Source: Pedobacter mendelii | Lineage (GTDB): Bacteria > Bacteroidota > Bacteroidia > Sphingobacteriales > Sphingobacteriaceae | DNA: 64,000 bases | Assembly: GCF_014635725.1 (NCBI RefSeq) | Contig: NZ_BMDJ01000008.1 | Location: 124,001 to 188,000 of the forward strand | Direction of reading: 5' to 3' | Notes under the pieces: model-generated | What the model saw: only the letters and a program-made list of their open reading frames with translations | Databases searched by the model: none | Told to the model about the DNA's origin: nothing | Program-made: the position numbers and the translations under genes | Part shown: positions 35,325 through 44,634 of the stretch, one piece after another | Layout: every line of letters starts with the position of its first letter | Numbering within the stretch: the stretch's first letter is position 1

Positions 35325-36920
35325 TTATTTTACGTCCCAGAAAATTTTGATGGTACGCGTATCTTTCGATCTAACAGAATTATAATTTGAATTATTAGCA
35401 GACTCAATACTTGGATAAGTTAACCTATTTGGAGGTAATTCAAATCCAACCAATGTTTGTGAAACAATGGTTAGTTTAGGATATTTAGTTCTTCTATATT
35501 CAGACCATGCCTGATCAGATTGGAGGAAACCAAAATTAAGCCACTTTTGATTCCAAATCTTCGCTAGCTTTTCATCAGAAGTACCTGTGTATGCTGATGC
35601 ACTGGTATTTACAAATGTAGCTACATCAGCCGCAGCTGGTGCAGTAGCTGTGCCGCTACCAATGGTATGCAAGTAATAATAAAAAGAAACAGATTGTGCT
35701 AAACCTGCATTGTATGCAGTTAGTGCGTTGGATGTTGAACCCCATCTTTCATAAGCTTCTGCTTTTAGAAAATTAACTTCTGAGGCTGTTATGAGTACAC
35801 CTGGCACTTTAATATTATTAATGAAAGTTGCAGAATCCAATATCGAATATTTTGTAAAAGCGGTATCTTGCTGATTAGATGTGTAAGTTACAGGCATTGC
35901 TTTATAATTCTTATTTGGAACAAAAGTACTGCCAACCGTTTGTCCGAATTTATCATAAACAAAAGGAATTCTTGGATCATTAACCGGGAGCATTATCTTA
36001 TTTAATGCGTAATCTGGTGCAAAATAAGTATTGATCTCTGTTATTGCACTTCTTAAACTATTGGTATTTGTTGTTAATGGCTGTAAAAGTATATCGGTTG
36101 ATGCAGGCGAATAGTTTCCAACGCCATTTCCATCTACCAATGGATAGTTAGCACTATTATTTAGCATGTTCAATACTGCTGTTCTTGCAGTTGTTTCATC
36201 AACAAAAGAAGTGCGCATTAATAACCTAAGTCGAATTGAATTTGCATATCTTCTCCATTTATCAAGGCTTCCAAATAACAATATATCAGATTTACTAAAT
36301 GCAGGCGCAACCGCAGCAGAAAGTTTAGCATTACCAAAGTAAGTGGCAGCTTCATCAAGTCCTTTAATTAAAGTTGCATAGAGTGCTTTTGCATCATCAA
36401 ATTTAGGGTCTTTAATAGAAGATGTAGTTTCGAGGCTGCCCGCTTCAGTAAAAGGAACATCTCCGAATAAATCAACCATCTTTGAAGTTTGATCGTAAAG
36501 AAAGATTTTTGCGGCCTGCATATAAACTTCTTGATTAGCTTGTTCTGCAGCAGGTAAACCAGCATATGTTACTTCCATTGCTCTGTAAACACCTAGTGGA
36601 CCACTACCATTACCTGCCGGATAATAAAAATCTGACCAGTAATTACCTATATATCCGTCAATTTGGCGGTATGCTTCACTCGCATTAGCAAAAGATGCAG
36701 TTTGCGAATACACAGCTGGATGCGGCGCTAAAAAAGTACGCTGGTTCCAATAAGCAGGTCTTACACGATCACTATTCAGCATTGCTGTAAAAAACCCGGG
36801 AAGGTTTGTTGTTGTGGAACGTTCCGGGTTATAATACAATTCATCTAATTGTTTTTTGCACGAGTTGAATAACAACATTAGTGAAAACAATAAACTTATA
36901 TTTATAAATATCTTTTTCAT
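35325..36920 (-). CDS. SusD-like glycan-binding lipoprotein
   Basis: A 531-residue outer-membrane lipoprotein of the SusD/RagB family 2 type (SusD-like_2). The lipobox is LFNSCKK with Cys21. The mature N-terminus LDELYYNPERSTTTNLPGFF and tetratricopeptide-like helices such as ASEVNFLKAEAYERWGS fit the family. It caps the SusC channel and binds the oligosaccharide at the cell surface. It starts 26 bases after susC, and is certainly co-transcribed with it. Confidence 0.92.
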   Translation of the reverse strand: MKKIFINISLLFSLMLLFNSCKKQLDELYYNPERSTTTNLPGFFTAMLNSDRVRPAYWNQRTFLAPHPAVYSQTASFANASEAYRQIDGYIGNYWSDFYYPAGNGSGPLGVYRAMEVTYAGLPAAEQANQEVYMQAAKIFLYDQTSKMVDLFGDVPFTEAGSLETTSSIKDPKFDDAKALYATLIKGLDEAATYFGNAKLSAAVAPAFSKSDILLFGSLDKWRRYANSIRLRLLMRTSFVDETTARTAVLNMLNNSANYPLVDGNGVGNYSPASTDILLQPLTTNTNSLRSAITEINTYFAPDYALNKIMLPVNDPRIPFVYDKFGQTVGSTFVPNKNYKAMPVTYTSNQQDTAFTKYSILDSATFINNIKVPGVLITASEVNFLKAEAYERWGSTSNALTAYNAGLAQSVSFYYYLHTIGSGTATAPAAADVATFVNTSASAYTGTSDEKLAKIWNQKWLNFGFLQSDQAWSEYRRTKYPKLTIVSQTLVGFELPPNRLTYPSIESANNSNYNSVRSKDTRTIKIFWDVK

Positions 36921-36946
36921 TATAATAAATTTTTATCGGTTAAAGC

Positions 36947-39900
36947 TTAGAAACTAGCATTTAATGAAAAACCAAAACTTCTTGTAGCTGGTAATGAACC
37001 ATTATCAACACCCTGACTATACCATCTGTCTCCGATCAAGGTTTCTGGATCCAGATTTTTCAATGTTCTGTGGAAGTATAGTAAATTTCTGCCAATTAGC
37101 GATATTTTCATATTGGACATACCTACCTTTTTTACAAGACTATTGGGCAATCTGTAACCAAGCGTTAATTCTCTTAGTTTAATAAAATTATTTTTATAAA
37201 CCGCACCTTCCTGATTAAGGGCATCGGAACTACCAGCTGCGAAAGAGTTGAAGTAATAGCTTGCTGCATCCAATATAACATCATTTGGTTGTCCATTCGC
37301 TTTAACGCCAGAAAGAATTACACCATCATGATAAACCTTATGACCAGCAGGAGAAGAACTATTTGCATTTGGCAATAAAACATTAGCGCCTGCACTATTT
37401 ACATAATAAGTTAAGCCACCGTTCTCCGTATCACGATATTGAAGTGTGTTTTCATAAACACCAGTACCGGTGGCATATTTTAATGGCGTTGACACTACAT
37501 CACTTCCAAAACGATAATCAACTAAAAAGCTTATAGAGAAGCTTTTGTAATTTAAATTGTTTGATAAACCTCCTGTTATACTTGGTGTAACATTTCCAGC
37601 TTTTACATATTGCGATTTATCGATTACGTAAAAACCATCATCATTTACTATTTTTTGTCCGGCTGCATTAGTTTTAGTTGGATAAACATAAATATTACCT
37701 AAATCTTCTCCTGGCTTTGCTGTTATGCGAATAGCATTATCCTCAGCATTGTAAAAAATTAATTCTGGGATACCAGGCGCTAAAGAATATACCGTCGTTT
37801 TGTTTTGAGAAAAGTTTAGCGTGGTTTGCCAGTTAAAATTAGTTGATACAACTGGTTTAGCATTTAATGAAAGTTCCCACCCTTTACTTCCTATCTCTCC
37901 AACATTAACAATCTGACTACCACTTCCATTACTTGGCGAAATTTGAAGGCGTAATATTTGATTTTTGATGCGGTTTGTATAGTAACTTAAATCGATACCG
38001 AATCTACCATTTAAAAAACGTGTTTCTAAACCGTATTCTTGTTCGTATTTTTTCTCTGGCTGTAGGTTTTCATTACCATAAGCACCCGGCAATACCAATT
38101 GTGGTACAGATCCATTGTTCGTTTGTAATGAGTTTTGACCATATGATACGTTTGATTCATAAGGAAGCGATGCATTAGCAACCACACCATAAGAAGCACG
38201 TAACTTACCATAACTCAAAAATTCAGGTAAAGCACCCTTAAAAGCATCAGTAAAAACAAAACTTCCATTTACAGATGGATAATAGTAAGTATTGTTTAAT
38301 GGAGGCAAGCTTGATGAAGATTCCTGACGCATCGTTCCCTCTACAAAAAGATAGTCTTTATACGACAAATTTAAGATTCCAAAAGCACCGTATTTTAAAA
38401 GAGATCTTCTGCTAGCAGAAGTTTGAAGAATACCATAAGAGTTACTTAAAGAAAACCAATTTTCTGAAACTAAACCGAATTGTGTTCCCGATGATTGATC
38501 TTTATAATTTTCTTTTCTGGATGTAAATCCCGCACTGGCAGAAAAAGATAAATCTTTACTGATATTATCACTGTAAGTTAAAAGGGCATCGCTGTAAATC
38601 GTGGTATATGTACCGTTACCTGTTGTATAAGCACCTGTACTAGAAGTAGGCGGATTAAAAGCTACAGGAAACTGGCTGTAATTTTTATCTTCTGTATTGC
38701 GACCAGTATAATCGTTACCAACTCTACCTCTAAACTTTAGTTTAGTTAAAATATCCCAGTTTAAGGTAGCGCTGCTGTATAATCTATTTTCCGTTTCAGC
38801 ACTTGTATTCTTCAATGTAGACCAGAAATAATCATAAAGATTCGGTCGAACATTAAAAACAAATGCTTCAGCAGGATTTCTGGCAGTTTGATTAAAAGGA
38901 ACCCAAGCATACCCCTCAGAGGTTTGAAATTTATCTCTTATTAAGTTTGTATCTTCATTTCGTCCGAAGAAGCCATCAAAAGATTGTGCAAGCCTGTTGG
39001 TTTGATACGCTCTATTGTTTGTGATTGTATTCACATAATTTGCTACAACGTCCACGCTTAATTTTTTATTTAATTTTAGCGAGCTATTTAAACTGAATGA
39101 GTTCTTTTTAAGTCCAGATTCTCTTTGAATCCCCTCATAATCGAGGCGAGTGTACGATATTCTATAGCTGTAATTATCAGTTTGATTAGACAATGCTATA
39201 TTTGCTGATGAACTTAAACCATTTCTGAAAATATCTTTATAGTTATCTGGTTGAGGAGAAAAAGAACGGATAGAACCATCCCACCAGCGTACTTGCTGAC
39301 CTTCCATTTTGGGACCAAAATTAGCATAAGACCTAAAATTTGGGCGGAAACCGGATGGTGATTGAGCATCAACAATCCAACCTTCTTCGGTAGCACCTAC
39401 TGCCAGATTCGTTGCTCTATCATATCCTTGCCCATAAACATTTTGATAGTTTGGAAGAAAAGCTGGTTGCTCAACTGTTCCAAAATAGTTTACATCAACT
39501 GTTGGCCCTTTACCTTTTGCACCTTTTTTAGTGGTGATAATAATCACACCAGCACCCGCATCAGAACCATAAAGCGCTGATGCACTGGCACCTTTTAAAA
39601 CAGAAAGGCTTTCAATATCTTCTGGATTAATATCCAAAACACCATTACCCCTTACACGTTGATCGTCGAAAAAACCACCATTGTTTCTTCCTGCAGCACC
39701 GTATTGTCCTTCACTACGAATTACCACACCATCTACTACATACAGTGGTTGTGCATTGTAATTAAGAGAGTTTACTCCACGAATCTGAACGTTAACAGCA
39801 CTACTTGCGCCACCTGGTGCAGTGGTAACTTGTACACCCGATGCTTTACCATACAAGGCTGAAGCAAAGTTAGTATTACCAGCTTCTGTAAGTTCTTTTG

Positions 39901-40279
39901 CTGAAACTGTTGCAGTAGAATAGCCAAGTGACTTTTGTTGTTTTTGAATACCAAAAGCAGTTACGACAACATCATTCAATGCTTTAGAATCCTCTTTTAA
40001 AGTGATAGAAATCGTCGTTTGAGAACCAACAATAACTTCTTGCCTGGCGTAGCCTATTGCCGAAAATGTTAGTGTTTCATCAGGATTTACAGCTATTGAA
40101 AACTTTCCATTTCCATCTGTTTGTGTAGCTTTTGATGTGCCTTTAACAGATACGCTTACACCTGGCAGAGGTCCAGATACCTCTCTTACCGTTCCGGTAA
40201 TGGTTTTCTGTGCAAAAGTTGCTATTGTTATAAGTGTAAACAGTAGCGTACTTAAGCACTTTAAGTACATTTTATTCAT
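36947..40279 (-). CDS. SusC-like TonB-linked outer membrane transporter
   Basis: A 1110-residue TonB-dependent importer of oligosaccharides. A signal peptide (about 1-23, ending ATFA-Q) is followed by a carboxypeptidase-regulatory-like domain (about 24-105), a plug domain (ITTKKGAKGKG at its end; NVQIRGVNSLNYNAQPLYVV within) and a beta-barrel to the C-terminal aromatic residue (FGFSLNASF). No STN signalling domain is visible, so it is unlikely to signal to an anti-sigma factor. It is the first gene of the susCD pair, and its upstream neighbour on the same strand is the ROK regulator. Confidence 0.94.
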   Translation of the reverse strand: MNKMYLKCLSTLLFTLITIATFAQKTITGTVREVSGPLPGVSVSVKGTSKATQTDGNGKFSIAVNPDETLTFSAIGYARQEVIVGSQTTISITLKEDSKALNDVVVTAFGIQKQQKSLGYSTATVSAKELTEAGNTNFASALYGKASGVQVTTAPGGASSAVNVQIRGVNSLNYNAQPLYVVDGVVIRSEGQYGAAGRNNGGFFDDQRVRGNGVLDINPEDIESLSVLKGASASALYGSDAGAGVIIITTKKGAKGKGPTVDVNYFGTVEQPAFLPNYQNVYGQGYDRATNLAVGATEEGWIVDAQSPSGFRPNFRSYANFGPKMEGQQVRWWDGSIRSFSPQPDNYKDIFRNGLSSSANIALSNQTDNYSYRISYTRLDYEGIQRESGLKKNSFSLNSSLKLNKKLSVDVVANYVNTITNNRAYQTNRLAQSFDGFFGRNEDTNLIRDKFQTSEGYAWVPFNQTARNPAEAFVFNVRPNLYDYFWSTLKNTSAETENRLYSSATLNWDILTKLKFRGRVGNDYTGRNTEDKNYSQFPVAFNPPTSSTGAYTTGNGTYTTIYSDALLTYSDNISKDLSFSASAGFTSRKENYKDQSSGTQFGLVSENWFSLSNSYGILQTSASRRSLLKYGAFGILNLSYKDYLFVEGTMRQESSSSLPPLNNTYYYPSVNGSFVFTDAFKGALPEFLSYGKLRASYGVVANASLPYESNVSYGQNSLQTNNGSVPQLVLPGAYGNENLQPEKKYEQEYGLETRFLNGRFGIDLSYYTNRIKNQILRLQISPSNGSGSQIVNVGEIGSKGWELSLNAKPVVSTNFNWQTTLNFSQNKTTVYSLAPGIPELIFYNAEDNAIRITAKPGEDLGNIYVYPTKTNAAGQKIVNDDGFYVIDKSQYVKAGNVTPSITGGLSNNLNYKSFSISFLVDYRFGSDVVSTPLKYATGTGVYENTLQYRDTENGGLTYYVNSAGANVLLPNANSSSPAGHKVYHDGVILSGVKANGQPNDVILDAASYYFNSFAAGSSDALNQEGAVYKNNFIKLRELTLGYRLPNSLVKKVGMSNMKISLIGRNLLYFHRTLKNLDPETLIGDRWYSQGVDNGSLPATRSFGFSLNASF

Positions 40280-40388
40280 CTTTTTGTAGTTAGTTTTTAA
40301 TCTATTAGTGAGTTGGTGAGTTAGAATGTTTTAGTTTTAGGTCTTTTATTTCGCCATAATTATATTTTTTTAGTTAATTATTTATTGA
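40280..40388. other. AT-rich gap between ROK gene and susC
   Basis: 109 bases. Repeated TTAGTTTT and GAGTTGGTGAGTTAG phrases are present, but no TAnnTTTG element on the minus strand. No copy of the GTTTGTTAAACAAAC palindrome found upstream of the ROK gene was seen here. Confidence 0.4.
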
Positions 40389-41576
40389 TTAATCGAAATT
40401 ACTATGTTCCACTACCAGGCTTGCTGCTGCCAGAAGTTCTGCCTGTTCTGCAAGGTTAGAAAGGACTATACTCGTTTGCTCAGCTACCCTTGGTATACAA
40501 AATTTGTTTATAGCTTGTTGTATCGGCGGTAAAAGCATTTTTCCTGCTTTAGCACCACGGCCGCTCAAAACAATTCTTTCAGGATTCATGATGTGAATTA
40601 AAGTCGCCAAGCCCTTACCAATTTGAAATGCGGCATCAAATAATATAGATATTGCTACAGAATCCTGTTTAACAACTGCATCAAGAAAATGATCTGCATG
40701 ATGCTTGGTCTTATCTTCAAAAAGTTCTGCCATTATCGTTGGCTCGCCAGCATTTACAGCTTTTTCGGCTTTTTCTACCATTATCAGTAAAGATGTTTCA
40801 ACTTCGAGACAGCCTCGTTTACCACAAGAACATAATGTATCAGAATTGGATAAGGGAATATGACTAAATTCTCCTGCATAACCGCTGCTGCCACGATATA
40901 AGTTGCCATTTACAATCATTCCTAAGCCGGTGCCCCAGCCTACATTTACAACTAAAACATCTTTTAAACCTGCGGCTTCGCCAAAATGAAGCTCGGCTAA
41001 AGCAATTAAGCTTGAATCATTATCTAAAAAAATTGGAAGATTTAATTTTTCGACTAAATAACCCTGAAGACTATTACCATCTTCAATTGGCATAAAAGAA
41101 TAATTCATGCCCTTTTCTGCATTAACAAAACCTGGCATTCCTATGCCAACACCTAATAGGTTTTCTCTATCAATATTAGATTTTGCAATGCAGTTATTAA
41201 TAAATTCGATTAGTAAATCTGCACTGTCTTCGGCAGACATATTTAAATCAACTAATTGTGTAGGCAGAATTTTGTTATTGGATAAATCATAAATTGTAAG
41301 CCGTGTAATAAATTGATCCATTGCAACAGCAACTATATACTTTTTATATTCCGGATTGATAAGAAACATTACTGCTCTTCTACCACCTGTTGATGGAGCA
41401 AAACCCTGCTCAATAATTTGTCCTTCTTTTATTAATCCATTAACAATAGAGGTAACCAAGGGCAAACTTTTTTGAGTGAGCCTGCTTAAATCAGTTAGGG
41501 ATAATACATTTTTATAATATAAATGCTTTATAACATCAGCTTTTAATAGCTCACTTTTTTTAACTGTAGCCGACAT
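40389..41576 (-). CDS. ROK-family transcriptional regulator
   Basis: A 395-residue NagC/XylR-type regulator. The N-terminus is a winged helix-turn-helix (about 10-70: VIKHLYYKNVLSLTDLSRLT then GGRRAVMFLI), followed by a ROK sugar-kinase-like domain with GVGIGMPGFVNAEKG, VNVGWGTGLGMIVNG and the zinc site CSCGKRGCLEVE. Such proteins repress or activate sugar genes upon binding a sugar. It lies directly upstream of susC on the same strand, so it probably controls this PUL and itself. ROK control is less usual in Bacteroidota PULs than HTCS, SusR or ECF-sigma control. Confidence 0.9.
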   Translation of the reverse strand: MSATVKKSELLKADVIKHLYYKNVLSLTDLSRLTQKSLPLVTSIVNGLIKEGQIIEQGFAPSTGGRRAVMFLINPEYKKYIVAVAMDQFITRLTIYDLSNNKILPTQLVDLNMSAEDSADLLIEFINNCIAKSNIDRENLLGVGIGMPGFVNAEKGMNYSFMPIEDGNSLQGYLVEKLNLPIFLDNDSSLIALAELHFGEAAGLKDVLVVNVGWGTGLGMIVNGNLYRGSSGYAGEFSHIPLSNSDTLCSCGKRGCLEVETSLLIMVEKAEKAVNAGEPTIMAELFEDKTKHHADHFLDAVVKQDSVAISILFDAAFQIGKGLATLIHIMNPERIVLSGRGAKAGKMLLPPIQQAINKFCIPRVAEQTSIVLSNLAEQAELLAAASLVVEHSNFD

Positions 41577-41584
41577 TTAGTTTG

Positions 41585-41599
41585 GTTTGTTAAACAAAC
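41585..41599. promoter_or_regulatory. Possible ROK operator
   Basis: GTTTGTT-A-AACAAAC, a perfect 7-bp inverted repeat with one central base, begins 9 bases upstream of the ROK start codon. Its position suits autoregulation. Confidence 0.5.
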
Positions 41600-41625
41600 T
41601 TAATAAAAAAAAATAAAACAATTAT

Positions 41626-41652
41626 AATCTTTTTAAAAAAATTAAAAAGATT
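41626..41652. repeat. Perfect 11-bp inverted repeat upstream of the ROK gene
   Basis: AATCTTTTTAA (41626-41636) and its exact complement (41642-41652) surround five A. It could be a second regulator site or a weak hairpin. It lies 50-76 bases before the ROK start. Confidence 0.5.
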
Positions 41653-41666
41653 AACTAACTAAAAAA

Positions 41667-41697
41667 AAAACGACTTACATCGTCTGCAAGTCGTTTT
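41667..41697 (-). terminator. Terminator of lepB
   Basis: A 13-bp stem with one mismatch (41667-41679 with 41685-41697) closes a 5-base loop. On the minus strand a run of ten T follows. It ends 20 bases after the lepB stop and separates the lepB cluster from the PUL. Confidence 0.85.
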
Positions 41698-41716
41698 CAA
41701 TATATCGAAGATAATC

Positions 41717-42913
41717 TTAGTGAATTCCCCTCAATAATCTACTCCATCGTATTTTGTGCAAGAAAGAGCCTTCGCTATTCCAGCTCATCCAAATAAATAA
41801 AGCCTTTCCAACAATATGATCTTCTGGTACAAAACCCCAATAACGAGAATCTGCAGAATTATGACGGTTATCACCCATCATCCAATAGTAATTTAATTTG
41901 AAAGTATAAGAAGTTGCAACTTTATCATTGATATACCAGTCTTTCCCTTTTTGTTCTACTTTATTGCCTTCATAAGTTCTAATTGCCCTATAGTACAATG
42001 GCATGGTATTGCTGTCAATTTTAACTGTCCAGCCTTTGGCAGGGATTTTTATCGGACCAAAGTTATCTCTGTTCCAAACGCGATTAGGATCGTGTGGAAA
42101 CAAACCACCGGATTCGATTACAGAAGATTGTGCTGCATTCATTTTAACCGATTTAACAAAATCGAACGCTTTAATCTCATCAGCCATTTCTGGCGAAATT
42201 TCGGCGATGTAAGCATTCGGACCATCTGGTTGCATATCGCCCATTTTCAAGTCTAAATCATCAAAAACACCGTAATTAAAATCCATGGTTTTAAATTCGA
42301 TACGGTAAGGCATCATTCCGGTGCTTTTTAAAGGCTCATCTTTGCCATTAATATTTGCAATTCCGTTTTTCATACTGATAACATCACCAGCAATACCAAT
42401 ACATCGCTTAATAAAATTTTCGCGTTTGTCTACAGGCCTGCTGATTATTGTAAATTGACTATGGATTGATTCTCTGCCATATTGCCTTACCAAATCATAG
42501 TAACTTGGAACCTGATTTTCTACCGCAACCGTATCACCTTCTGGAAAGTTAAATACAACTACATCATTTCTTTTAATATCTGACAAACCTGGTAACCGAC
42601 GATATTTCCACTGAACACCATCCCAATATGCTTTGGTTGATGTTGTTAAGGGCATAGTATGATGTGCAAAAGGAAAAGCAACGGGTGTCATTGGGATACG
42701 GGCTCCATAATTTACCTTACTTACAAAAAGAAAATCGCCTATTAATAAAGAACGCTCCATGGAACCAGAGGGGATTGTATAGGCCTCGATAAAAAACACC
42801 CTAATAATGGTTGCGGCGATTACGGCAAACACAATTGCATCAACCCATTCGCGGGTTTTAGTTTTTTTCTTTTTATTGGCATCCGTTTTCTTCTGCCAGA
42901 ATTTATAATTCAT
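41717..42913 (-). CDS. lepB: Signal peptidase I
   Basis: A 398-residue inner-membrane serine protease that removes signal peptides from exported proteins. The N-terminal membrane anchor is at about 25-44, then the nucleophile Ser51 in IPSGSMERSL, the Lys-containing ENFIKRCIGIAGD, and the C-terminal MMGDNRHNSADSRYWG box. It is longer than E. coli LepB because of an insert in the periplasmic domain, as is normal in Sphingobacteriaceae. It follows dapB after 217 bases and is closed by a terminator. Confidence 0.94.
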   Translation of the reverse strand: MNYKFWQKKTDANKKKKTKTREWVDAIVFAVIAATIIRVFFIEAYTIPSGSMERSLLIGDFLFVSKVNYGARIPMTPVAFPFAHHTMPLTTSTKAYWDGVQWKYRRLPGLSDIKRNDVVVFNFPEGDTVAVENQVPSYYDLVRQYGRESIHSQFTIISRPVDKRENFIKRCIGIAGDVISMKNGIANINGKDEPLKSTGMMPYRIEFKTMDFNYGVFDDLDLKMGDMQPDGPNAYIAEISPEMADEIKAFDFVKSVKMNAAQSSVIESGGLFPHDPNRVWNRDNFGPIKIPAKGWTVKIDSNTMPLYYRAIRTYEGNKVEQKGKDWYINDKVATSYTFKLNYYWMMGDNRHNSADSRYWGFVPEDHIVGKALFIWMSWNSEGSFLHKIRWSRLLRGIH

Positions 42914-43130
42914 ATTTTATGTTTAGTTAAAGCCTCACTTGCTCTCTTTCAATAGAAGAGGGAGCGCAAAGCAAAAATATCTCTTTTGTAATTGTTAATC
43001 TACTATTTAATGTTTTGTCGGTTGTATTGAGTTTTTCTCCTTCGGATTGATTCTACTGATTAATAGATTCCACCGATTTTTAGAGAATTTAATCTTTACT
43101 CCTTGTTCTTTTATCCTTATTCTAAAAGTC

Positions 43131-43865
43131 TTATTCAAAAATATCTGTAATACTGAAAAATCCTTTTTTATTTTCAATCCACTCCGCAGCCACAACTGCT
43201 CCTAAAGCAAAACCGGCTCTACTGTACGCTGTATGTTTAATTTCTATTTCATCTACCTCACTACTGTAAATTACGGTATGTGTTCCAGGTATATTTTCTA
43301 TTCGGTGCGATTCTATAAGTAGTTGGTCGGCTTTAGGGAATATTTCCACATTTGTACCAACAACCTCATTTAACCATTCCGTTTTTCTTTCTAAATTATC
43401 TACAATTCCTTCTGCAATGGTAATTGCTGTACCACTTGGTGCATCTAGCTTTTGTGTATGATGAATTTCTTCTACCTGAACTTCGTAAGCAGGATAATTA
43501 TTCATCAGCTTTGCCAAAGTTTGGTTTAATTTAAAGAACAAATTTACGCCAATACTAAAATTAGACCCATAAAGTAAAGTATTGTTACTGTTGTTGCATT
43601 CGTTTTTAACTTCTTGCAATTTGCCATACCATCCCGTGGTACCCACTACAATTGGAACATTGGCATCGAAACAGGTATAAATGTTATTTAATACAGAATC
43701 AGGCGTACTAAAGTCGATGGCTACATCAGCAGCTTTTAAATTTTGACGGTTTAGTTCTTCTTGATTATCAATAGATATTTTTAAAACTATTTCATGACCG
43801 CGTTCAAGAGCAAATTTTTCTATAATCTGGCCCATTTTGCCGTATCCTAAAAGCGCAATTTTCAT
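43131..43865 (-). CDS. dapB: 4-hydroxy-tetrahydrodipicolinate reductase
   Basis: Lysine and diaminopimelate biosynthesis enzyme of 244 residues. The nucleotide-binding start is KIALLGYGKMGQIIE; later come DFSTPDSVLNN, VGTTGWYG, the catalytic region EIHHTQKLDAPSGTA with its His pair and Lys, and the C-terminal FALGAVVAAEW. It lies between DUF5683 and lepB, in the gene order typical for this group. Diaminopimelate made here is the residue on which the L,D-transpeptidase at 924-1658 would act. Confidence 0.95.
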   Translation of the reverse strand: MKIALLGYGKMGQIIEKFALERGHEIVLKISIDNQEELNRQNLKAADVAIDFSTPDSVLNNIYTCFDANVPIVVGTTGWYGKLQEVKNECNNSNNTLLYGSNFSIGVNLFFKLNQTLAKLMNNYPAYEVQVEEIHHTQKLDAPSGTAITIAEGIVDNLERKTEWLNEVVGTNVEIFPKADQLLIESHRIENIPGTHTVIYSSEVDEIEIKHTAYSRAGFALGAVVAAEWIENKKGFFSITDIFE

Positions 43866-43887
43866 CGGGATATTTTGTTTAATTTGG

Positions 43888-44634
43888 TTAAAATCTTAAA
43901 GAAACTTTTAAAGCTGGTGTCGCATTAGAGCCATACATTGAATTCGGATTACTCATTAATGATGGCGTAATTTTCATTGATAGAGAATCATCTATATTAA
44001 AATAATTTAGGCGAGCCGCAACATACGCATCTACAACATTTACAGCATAAACCGCAAAATAAGAGAAAATTACGATTTGGCTATTTCTTTTGTAAATCGC
44101 CTGGGCATCGGTAACGTTGGTATCTCCATATCTGACAAGATCAGGATTTACAAGTTGTTTCTTAGCTGGATCTGTCTGCAACTTATTTAATGCCCTAATT
44201 TGAGCTTCCTTTAAAAAAATCTTGTAATTATTCCGGCTATCAATATAAGATATGGTAAGTAGGGTAAAGCCGGCATAAATTATTCCAACCTTACTCAAGG
44301 TGTAAGTTTTTTGCCAAAAATGACCAGTTTTTTCTCCTTTGGCATTCAGGCGCTCATTTAGCAATTGATTGTTGTAAAGTTGTCCCCAACCAGGAATTAT
44401 CAGCGATTTAAAAACTGCTTTTCTAGCTGCAACTTTACCCGGATTAACGTATTTCGCTTTTGCAGTATCAATAGTTTTTTTTGGTGAATCTATCCTTACA
44501 ACACGTATTGGAGTTGTCTTTATGGTATCAATAGGTTTTAATAGCGTATCCTTAACCTGTGCTAAAGCCAGATTTATAAAGCAAAATACAAATAAAGAAA
44601 ACAGGAATAAACACTTGTATTTTGGCATTACCAA
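43888..44634 (-). CDS. DUF5683 exported or membrane protein
   Basis: A 248-residue protein with a signal-like N-terminus (about 4-25, KCLFLFSLFVFCFINLALA). The DUF5683 hallmark is KAVFKSLIIPGWGQLYNNQ, followed by hydrophobic segments near 115-130 and 185-205. Function is unknown. It overlaps the end of parB by 7 bases and is conserved in this position in many Bacteroidota, which hints at a role linked to cell envelope or division. Confidence 0.88.
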   Translation of the reverse strand: MVMPKYKCLFLFSLFVFCFINLALAQVKDTLLKPIDTIKTTPIRVVRIDSPKKTIDTAKAKYVNPGKVAARKAVFKSLIIPGWGQLYNNQLLNERLNAKGEKTGHFWQKTYTLSKVGIIYAGFTLLTISYIDSRNNYKIFLKEAQIRALNKLQTDPAKKQLVNPDLVRYGDTNVTDAQAIYKRNSQIVIFSYFAVYAVNVVDAYVAARLNYFNIDDSLSMKITPSLMSNPNSMYGSNATPALKVSLRF

